NCBI RefSeq assembly: GCF_000002075.1
Contig: NW_004797486.1
Coordinates: forward strand, 564,883-628,882
Source: Aplysia californica
Taxonomy: Eukaryota; Mollusca; Gastropoda; Aplysiida; Aplysiidae
DNA: 64,000 nucleotides
Direction of reading: 5' to 3'
Both the position numbers and the translations under genes were made by a program. This document shows, one piece after another, positions 60,301 to 64,000 of this stretch. The stretch's first letter is position 1; each line of letters opens with the position of its first letter. The notes under the pieces were generated by a model, which was given only the letters and a program-made list of their open reading frames with translations, made no database searches and had not been told where the DNA came from.

Positions 60301-61945
60301 AGTTAAAAGTATGGAAATTTCAAATGAAAGATTTCAGCCTTACCTGTCTACATTCTATTAATGATTTACCAATTACTTTCTCTATTTAAAATGTAAATGG
60401 TTGTCAATTATCATTATTTCTGTGGGTGGTTGGCAGGTGCTCTGGTGTGGTTTTGCTTCTTCTTTCCTATCAAACATCTATCGTCCTTATCTCCCCTTCT
60501 TCTTTTTTATGTTTGTTACTCTCTTGTAACAGCTCTAATCCTCTGGCGCTCGTATGACCTTATGCAGTTGGGAGCGCCGTAAAACCTCTACTAAAACTAA
60601 AAAAACTAACATCATTATTTCTCTTCTTATCTAAGGGGCAAATGAGATTGGTGCCAACAAACTCAACGGCCAATGCAACATCAGCCACGCTTGTGCCTGT
60701 TGGGGGCTCTGGGTGCAGAGAGCTCGTGAACAATGACTATATAAATCAGTACAGCTGTGACATGGGAGTGGAGAACCTGATCCTGGGTGTGGTCAGTCTG
60801 TTGCTCACCGTACTCAACATCCTCTGTATCATCATCATGGGCATCCTTGTCCTCAAGGTCAGGAGGTCGTGAAAGGAAATTCTCTACATTTTTGTGTGAA
60901 TTCTGAATTAGTCGTCTGAATTTTTTTTCTCCTTATGTAAATATCCATGGTATTTTCTACAGAGTTTTGTCCGCTGTCCTCGAGGTAATTTCTCATTTTA
61001 AAGTTCAGAAAATGTCAGGTGGACTTTTTTTTTCTCTTATTGTCTGAATTTTGATCTGGTTTCTAGATGTTTCAGTCTAGTTGTTCTGTTGTTTTGGAGG
61101 GTTTTAAAAATTTTATGTCAGCTAAAATTGGTAGTACTTATGATCTCCTGAATCAAATTCCCATGGTATTTTATAAAGTGTTAAGCAAAGAGACTTCGCA
61201 TGGCTTGAAGGGTGCCAAATCTGGAACCTCAGTTCCCCTTGTTTATTTTTACCCATTGTATCCATGGGAGTTGGAGATATTTTCTTTGATGCTGTAATCA
61301 TCCTTGATTGCTAATGACCTGGCTTTTCAAATTGTAACCTTTAAGTATGTACTCAACACTTTCTTATTCAGATCAAGGAAGTGACCGCCCCTTCCACTCA
61401 GACATCTCAGGGTCCAGAGAAAGATTTCTTTGGCAAAGACCTAAAGGTTGGTGCTAGTCCTACTGTATTCACGACTGCTATAATCTGTTGTGTGTTTTAA
61501 TATGAGTACTTTTTACCTTTTAGTTTTATGTCTTTCTATTTCACGAGGGATAAAAGAATAGACAGGGAAACATTCGTTATCCATGAAAGTACTTTTATTA
61601 AAGAATACAGAAATGTGGTTTGAGAATGGCACCAATTGTTTTATGGCGCCCTTTTGTTTTGTCACAGAATTTTTAGATGCTTAGATGGTCTTAACTGCTC
61701 CTCAATGTGGTTCTAAGGAATATGTTTGAAATGTAAATGCAGGTGTTTATACGCCCCCATGGTCGCAATGAATGTGAATTTATGCCCCCTATTTCCAAGG
61801 CGTGCGTGCTTTTTTTTTAAAGTTCCATAAGCTCTCTGTATTTTCTTTTGTTCTTGTTTGCTTTCAGGTAGCACGCCAATCATATCAGACTGCTAAGGGT
61901 CAGACCTCGGTCATAATGGGCAAGAAAATCCTTGAGGAATATCAG
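39277..61945 (+). CDS. DUF389-family membrane protein (3' end outside the window)
   Basis: Fifteen phase-matched exons: 39277-39394, 40163-40593, 40967-41041, 41961-42055, 44224-44292, 45364-45433, 47392-47459, 49054-49129, 52699-52804, 53498-53591, 54573-54717, 57356-57415, 60636-60857, 61372-61446, 61868-61945; 594 codons so far. Start ATG in TACAATGG context. Order: beta strand MARVLFIVCVP; acidic Ser/Glu/Lys-rich segment (about 40-180); KVKTALEVLRVTSVQWHL...MFITGDGERCEEVLDKLAKL, resembling the ferredoxin-like N-domain of bacterial DUF389 proteins; about six hydrophobic segments carrying the signature SVMGLLESSSVVLVASML-ISPLMGPIL, a GVAISASLLPPAVNAGLLWA helix pair and a last helix ENLILGVVSLLLTVLNILCI; then a hydrophilic tail. 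Biochemical function of DUF389 is unknown; a transport-like membrane role is inference. All introns are GT-AG except one GC-AG. Confidence 0.9.
39895..39985 (+). mobile_element. MITE-1 3' end fragment
   Basis: GGATTTCATTATTTTGACGA then GCACCCAATTTCTTAATGAT matches the 3' end of the 45614-46046 copy. Confidence 0.5.
40163..40593 (+). CDS. DUF389 gene exon 2, acidic disordered segment
   Basis: Starts after TTTTACAG. 144 residues rich in Lys, Glu, Asp, Ser and Thr with no predicted fold, ending YERFISEHWTLLE, where helical character returns. Donor GAG|GTAACT. Confidence 0.85.
40967..41041 (+). CDS. DUF389 gene exon 3
   Basis: Acceptor CTTTTCCCCAG; encodes KVKTALEVLRVTSVQWHLAE then DNTYV; donor GTG|GTGAGG. 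Confidence 0.85.
41290..41570 (+). mobile_element. Mariner-like transposase relic
   Basis: Shifting frames give VNFKYYYYDTILL, VLPQFKNAVDETI, YRNNTAPH and SRNTRTRD, then HPAYTPNSASCDFFG, which line up with the HDNAP.H......PHPAYSPDLAPCDFFLFP region of mariner (DD34D) transposases. Several stops and shifts are present, and no inverted ends were found. Confidence 0.6.
41961..42055 (+). CDS. DUF389 gene exon 4
   Basis: Encodes AMFITGDGERCEEVLDKLAK then LDVGVIPRSSV, the second half of the ferredoxin-like N-domain. Confidence 0.88.
42420..42500 (+). mobile_element. SINE-C 3' fragment
   Basis: GCTTATATGACCTAATTGTG then GCCGTAAAACTTGTACTG is a SINE-C end, sense to the DUF389 gene. Confidence 0.6.
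42640..42815 (+). mobile_element. SINE-C copy
   Basis: CTGATTCCCTGTAAGGACTT, CCACCCCTTGGC and TATGACCTTATGCAGTTGCA are shared with 48770-48912. Confidence 0.7.
44224..44292 (+). CDS. DUF389 gene exon 5
   Basis: Encodes VFPASISAAEEEEVDTIQKM then IER; acceptor CTTCCACAG, donor CG|GTAAGT. Confidence 0.87.
44765..45312 (+). mobile_element. SINE-C copy carrying an internal minisatellite
   Basis: The left part (GTGGTGTGGTTTGCTCC) and right part (GTTACTCTCTTGTAACGCCT, then TAAGTGCCTTAAAACTC) match the SINE-C at 60424-60605. The copy there holds one TCCTATCAAACATCTATCG unit; here there are eleven. Confidence 0.8.
44805..45211. repeat. 37-bp minisatellite, 11 units
   Basis: TCCTATCAAAC recurs exactly every 37 bases from 44805 to 45175, with variants CGTCTGTCG, CATCTATCG and CATCTATCTTCC. 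The unit length is 1 mod 3 and has no stop in any forward frame, so three long open frames appear; none is a gene. Confidence 0.97.
45364..45433 (+). CDS. DUF389 gene exon 6
   Basis: Encodes REDKLAEKVTEFKKSIKSRL then VVAQ, a helix before the first membrane segments. Confidence 0.87.
45614..46046 (+). mobile_element. MITE-1 copy 2
   Basis: Starts GTGTCACGACGCGGTGGAAT; ends GAGCGCCTGATTTCACCACG then ATGCCTGACA, its inverted partner. 433 bp, in the DUF389 intron between exons 6 and 7. Confidence 0.75.
46077..46192 (+). mobile_element. SINE-A 3' fragment
   Basis: TTTCAGAATGCTATCAGGTC to GCGCTATACAAATGCTGTCT, the SINE-A end only, 30 bp after MITE-1 copy 2. Confidence 0.8.
47392..47459 (+). CDS. 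DUF389 gene exon 7
   Basis: Encodes VVDSVKGDALFTFDYLMLLV then LA, entering the first membrane helix. Confidence 0.88.
47518..47686. mobile_element. TTAA-type MITE, perfect 17-base inverted ends
   Basis: TAACACTTTGCAGTCAC at 47519-47535 is the exact reverse complement of GTGACTGCAAAGTGTTA at 47669-47685. The right flank is TTAA and the left one GTAA. Non-coding. Confidence 0.75.
48770..48912 (+). mobile_element. SINE-C copy
   Basis: GATTCCCTGTAAGGACTTCT, then CTCATATGACCTTATGCAGT and GCGCCATAAAACCTCTACTA. Confidence 0.7.
49054..49129 (+). CDS. DUF389 gene exon 8, signature helix
   Basis: Encodes SLVSVMGLLESSSVVLVASM then LISPLM, the family's GLL..S..V.I.AMLISPLMGP signature. Confidence 0.93.
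49235..50059. mobile_element. CAG-ended, TA-flanked MITE, 825 bp
   Basis: TA|CAGTGGAATCCTGTTATAAC at the left; TATAAGTGAATTCCACTG|TA at the right. The inverted termini and the sub-terminal GTTATAACGAG are shared; TA duplications are at 49233-49234 and 50060-50061. Non-coding interior. It resembles pogo/Tigger-type ends. Confidence 0.8.
50130..51712 (+). mobile_element. Second long-TIR mariner-like relic
   Basis: It follows the copy at 24688-25655 almost throughout (TGGTTTCAGAACGAAGATGG, TCTGTGGAAACAACTCGC, ending TGGTCCAAAGATAACCGAGT), again with inverted arms. About 620 extra bases (50791-51410) of unknown sequence interrupt it. Decayed. Confidence 0.65.
52699..52804 (+). CDS. DUF389 gene exon 9 with GC donor
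   Basis: Encodes GPILAGVFGTVISNEQLRNL, then GCKSEIKGLVLCILV. The donor is GTAG|GCAAGT, the usual GC-AG consensus; only this boundary keeps frame with exon 10. Confidence 0.9.
52980..53335 (-). mobile_element. SINE-A, reverse copy in the GC-AG intron
   Basis: An ATT-type tail at the left edge, then the reverse complement of the SINE-A body (AAGCAGCTTATTAAGCACTC; CAAACTGACAAGATCTTTC) and a decayed tRNA head near 53270-53330. Confidence 0.8.
53498..53591 (+). CDS. DUF389 gene exon 10
   Basis: Encodes FLTGFIPAVLELGGLSWRSS then DSWPTFEMSS; acceptor TATGACCAG, donor CAG|GTAAGA. Confidence 0.87.
53819..54312. mobile_element. TTAA-type MITE, 494 bp
   Basis: Left TTAACTCACTTGAG and right CTCAAGTGAGTTAA are a perfect 14-base inverted repeat including the TTAA. 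Its right TTAA is also the left TTAA of the next element. Confidence 0.8.
54309..54480 (+). mobile_element. Small TTAA-type MITE, copy 1
   Basis: Starts TTAACACTTTTCACCC and ends ATAGTGTTAA. It contains GCTGATCGGCGTCCC and GGGACGGCTTCTTAC, found in reverse in 56899-57077. Confidence 0.75.
54573..54717 (+). CDS. DUF389 gene exon 11
   Basis: Encodes GSLRSLPVGVLIAIPSGAGV and VGVAISASLLPPAVNA, matching the VA.A.ALVPP....G stretch of bacterial members. Confidence 0.93.
54857..55741 (+). mobile_element. Large TTAA-type MITE, copy A (885 bp)
   Basis: TTAACTCTTGTGCTGC at the left, GCAGGACGAGGGTTAA at the right (13 of 16 inverted matches). It aligns throughout with copy B and holds a 24-bp tandem duplication at 55101-55148. 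Confidence 0.75.
55978..56843 (+). mobile_element. Large TTAA-type MITE, copy B
   Basis: Same family as copy A: GGAAACGTGTGTTTTCG, TAGCTTTCTAT.TATAAAGTG, GAATAACCTTTTAGACGC. The left TTAA is intact; the right reads TTGG. Confidence 0.7.
56899..57077 (-). mobile_element. Small TTAA-type MITE, copy 2 (reverse)
   Basis: TTAACACTTTGCCCC at the left and GGAAAGTGTTAA at the right; the interior is the reverse complement of copy 1. It contains a CTCTGCACG triplication near 57035-57057. Confidence 0.75.
57356..57415 (+). CDS. DUF389 gene exon 12
   Basis: Encodes GLLWANAIVVSISPPLTVHR in 20 codons, phase 0 at both ends. Confidence 0.85.
57591..58017 (-). mobile_element. MITE-1 copy 3 (reverse)
   Basis: Begins TGTGAGGCATCATAGTGAAA then TCAAGCGCTC and runs in reverse through the whole element to the diverged far end near ACTCCACATGACC...GGCATTGTACTTGAC. 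Confidence 0.65.
58689..59391. mobile_element. TTAA-type MITE, 703 bp
   Basis: TTAAAGGGAGGAGCTACCC at the left; the right end in reverse is TTAAGGGGAGGAGCGACCC (17 of 19 match). TTAA on both sides; AT-rich non-coding interior. Confidence 0.75.
59575..59897 (+). mobile_element. SINE-A copy with target duplication
   Basis: ATTATAC flanks at 59568-59574 and 59898-59904. Highly similar to 36799-37141, but lacking about 20 bases after the B box (GGTTCGAATCCCGTC runs straight into CTTGGGAAAGG). (ATT)n tail. Confidence 0.92.
60424..60605 (+). mobile_element. SINE-C copy
   Basis: GGTGTGGTTTTGCTTC, one TTCCTATCAAACATCTATCG unit, TTGTTACTCTCTTGTAACAG, then GCTCGTATGACCTTATGCAG and an A-rich tail. It ends 30 bp before exon 13. 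Confidence 0.75.
60636..60857 (+). CDS. DUF389 gene exon 13
   Basis: A hydrophilic loop with NST and NAT glycosylation sequons and two cysteines, then the last helix ENLILGVVSLLLTVLNILCI. The donor AAG|GTCAGG is weak; read-through would end the protein at VRRS. Confidence 0.9.
61372..61446 (+). CDS. DUF389 gene exon 14
   Basis: Encodes IKEVTAPSTQTSQGPEKDFF then GKDLK, the start of the hydrophilic tail. Confidence 0.8.
61868..61945 (+). CDS. DUF389 gene exon 15
   Basis: Encodes VARQSYQTAKGQTSVIMGKK then ILEEYQ; donor CAG|GTATCA. Further exons are expected beyond the window. Confidence 0.8.
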
Positions 61946-62340
61946 GTATCAAACGTGTTAGGTAGTTCTTTATTATTCTTTAGATCTCCTTGGTGTAATT
62001 CCTTACAAAATTACTTTCAGGCTTCTCAATGTAACTGTTTGGTATCTGAAAATGCCTTTCTTCACTTTGTTCTTCAGAACTGTAAAGTATGTACTTGTGT
62101 CTACATTGATTTGTGTACCAGTACTAGTGATGTATGTGTTCAGTTGCTTTAATGTCTATTACAACAATAAGAAGAACCTTTGTAGTTTTGTCTATCACAT
62201 TTACATGTATGCAGCCAGCTTCCTTAATCATCTTAATTGTGTCAATGTGGGCATACCACATTTACAGTAACAAACTTGTTTGGCGCCCACACACACACGG
62301 ACTGAGAAGTCAGTACAAGTAGGCTACATCACAAAGGCTA
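61946..62340. other. DUF389 gene, last visible intron
   Basis: No convincing next exon. An acceptor-like TTACTTTCAG near 62013-62022 opens a short frame that does not resemble the family. Confidence 0.4.
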
Positions 62341-62344
62341 TCTT

Positions 62345-62700
62345 TTTCTTCAAATGTCAACTCTGGAGCAGACATTGACAATCATTGTACCCCACTCCTT
62401 CCTGTTGTCTGTCTTCTTGATCAGCCCAGTTTTTCTCATTGTATAATTTGTTGCAAAGTTGTTTATGCCATTTATGTATGTTGTTCTTTGTCTTCCTCTG
62501 CTCTTCTATTTGTCCACTTTGCAGCAGTCTCTCTTGTCCATTTGCTCCATTTATGTGGCCAAGGAATCTCAATTGTCTTTATCTGATGGTTCTGATTATA
62601 GTTTTTTCACAACCTTCCATTAGGAGCACCTTTCTATTTGTTTCCCTCTCTGTCTGTGAGCATATTTAGAGTGAAGTTGGCATTTAGGGTACCTTTATCC
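62345..62700 (-). mobile_element. LINE 3' end relic (reverse transcriptase C-terminus)
   Basis: The minus strand gives LRFLGHINGANGQERLLQSG, then an RKTKNNIHKWHKQLCNKL stretch and EDRQQEGVGYNDCQCLLQS, matching the R.L.FLGHI.R..GLE...GKI.G.R.RGRQR...W...V end of LINE proteins. Decayed. Confidence 0.7.
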
Positions 62701-62826
62701 AAAACTAATCCAAGTTGCATTTGATGAATTTTTTGTCTTTGGTCTTGCTATTATCTATTTCTTCACCTTGAGAATCTATACATGTATTTTTGGCTTGGTT
62801 CCATTTCTTTTTCACCTATTGGTCTA

Positions 62827-63642
62827 CAGTAGTCTCCGCCTAAGATCCCGGTGCTCGAGAGCAACGAAAATGCGGGATCTTAGACGGACCGGGATCTTAG
62901 ACGAACCGGGATCCTAGCCAAAGGGCCAGGGGAAGAATCCACAGTAACTCAGGGTCAGGCCCATAATCTGTACAATGATCTTCCCTTCTTCCCTTACTTT
63001 AAATGAACTGACGTGACTCCTGGGCACTAAAAGTTCTTTTCAGAAGTCAGTTTTTCCTCTTTTTTTTTGGGGGGGGGGGGGCGGGAGTGGGGCTTTTTTA
63101 ACAATACTGTGTCAGGTGGGAGCCAGTTGGCTCCAAGCAATGCCCCCCCCCCCCCCCCAAATGTAATGTTTTCCATCTCTAACGGAGTTCCCCGCCCATG
63201 TCATGACACTTCATAAATCATTGTGTTGTGACCACACCGGCTCGGGTGATTGGGGAAAGCAACGCATCAACGAGCTCACACTTTGGTGCGAATCCGTCTG
63301 GGGTAAACATTGTAACCGCTTACCGAGGTTTACAACAGAGGTGTGATCGCATTCTTGAGAGTGAAATGATCCATGACGCGACGGACCGAACAATGATCGC
63401 ACATTTTCGCTACTTGGTTGATCAGCTGAGCGCGCCAAGGTTTCTTATTCTTTTTTTTTTTCTTATTAAAGAAAAAAGAAAAAAATTATTACCTTAAAAG
63501 CGGGATCTTAGCCGAATGTAGCTCCTTCAGTGCGAGATCTTAGGGGTGACTTTTACATAGTAAAAATTATGTTTTTCCAAAAACAGCAGGATCGAAGACG
63601 AACCGGGACCATGAGCGGTGGGAACTTTGGCGGAGACTTCTG
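62827..63642. mobile_element. CAG-ended, TA-flanked MITE, 816 bp
   Basis: TA|CAGTAGTCTCCGCC at the left; the right in reverse is TA|CAGAAGTCTCCGCC (13 of 14). GCGGGATCTTAG / CTTAGCCG motifs repeat inside both arms. Poly-G and poly-C tracts at 63069-63081 and 63143-63158. No transposase. Confidence 0.75.
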
Positions 63643-63694
63643 TATTACCATGTATTTCTTTTCTACATTTTTTTGTGTTTTCTTCTTTCCTCCA

Positions 63695-63855
63695 TGAGAC
63701 CAAGGGTGGTTGGAGGGTGCCTATGGTAGGTCCTTCTTTTTTCTTTCCCTCTTTTGTTTCTGTTTGTTTGTCTTACTTTTTCCAAGCACTAAATGACCAT
63801 TATTATGTTGATGTAATATTCTTTATTCAAACAAACAAACAAACAAATGTGTGCA
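63695..63855 (+). mobile_element. SINE-like repeat with AAAC tail
   Basis: GGGTGGTTGGAGGGTGCC, ACTAAATGACCATTATTATG and an (AAAC)n tail match 8430-8645. Confidence 0.55.
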
Positions 63856-64000
63856 AAACAACCCTCAAACTTGCTCTTGACTTCTACAGTAAATTTTGTC
63901 TTCATTTCTTTGTCAGTACTCAGAAGGTATAGCTGTAATTTTGGTGGTCTTTGGCTTTTCTTTAGTTTGACTTTTATACTTGCCACAACTGGTATGTGAT

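Noticed and set aside
63228-63497. 89-codon plus-strand frame
   Set aside because: It lies wholly inside a CAG-ended MITE and resembles no transposase I know.

Overview
The window looks like AT-rich nuclear DNA of an invertebrate animal, most likely a mollusc (perhaps a gastropod). It holds small exons in kilobase introns, abundant microsatellites, tRNA-derived SINEs, many short inverted-repeat DNA transposons, and a DUF389 gene of the kind seen in some invertebrates but absent from vertebrates. The mollusc call is an inference. One 100-base assembly gap lies at 19962-20061.

Three host genes are well supported. (1) About 144-2959, + strand: the last three coding exons of a Toll/IL-1-receptor-like gene, giving a TIR domain with an FW box 3; its upstream exons lie outside the window. 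(2) 29097 down to 9033, - strand: a nearly complete DNAAF11 (LRRC6/tilB) gene in 16 phase-matched exons, plus a tentative seven-base first coding segment at 31029-31035. It encodes about 464 residues, against 466 in human, and serves cytosolic preassembly of axonemal dynein arms. (3) 39277-61945, + strand: fifteen phase-matched exons of a DUF389-family membrane protein with a long acidic, disordered segment after its first beta strand; its 3' end lies beyond the window. Genes 1 and 2 are tail to tail; genes 2 and 3 are head to head, about 8 kb apart. Nothing in the sequence suggests that the three work in one pathway.

The rest is repeats. SINE-A (tRNA head, ATT tail) has five copies, two with visible target duplications. 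SINE-C (3' end around TATGACCTTATGCAG) recurs on both strands, and one copy has grown an 11-unit 37-bp minisatellite. A third SINE-like family has several old copies. A 420-bp inverted-repeat element is present three times. Ten elements with TTAA ends (piggyBac-like MITEs) are present, six of them between 53.8 and 59.4 kb. Three unrelated TA-flanked elements with CAG ends are all about 810 bp. Relics of Tc1, mariner and hAT transposases and three LINE 3' ends are also visible. No LTR retroelement, CRISPR array, rRNA or functional tRNA gene was recognised.

Region by region: 1-5 kb TIR gene; 5-9 kb repeats between genes; 9-29.1 kb DNAAF11 with a Tc1 copy, a long-TIR mariner relic and a LINE in its introns; 29.1-39.2 kb hAT and LINE fossils, microsatellites, an AGATCT array and a CAG element carrying a SINE; 39.3-62 kb DUF389 gene with repeat-filled introns; 62-64 kb LINE fossil, CAG element and SINE.
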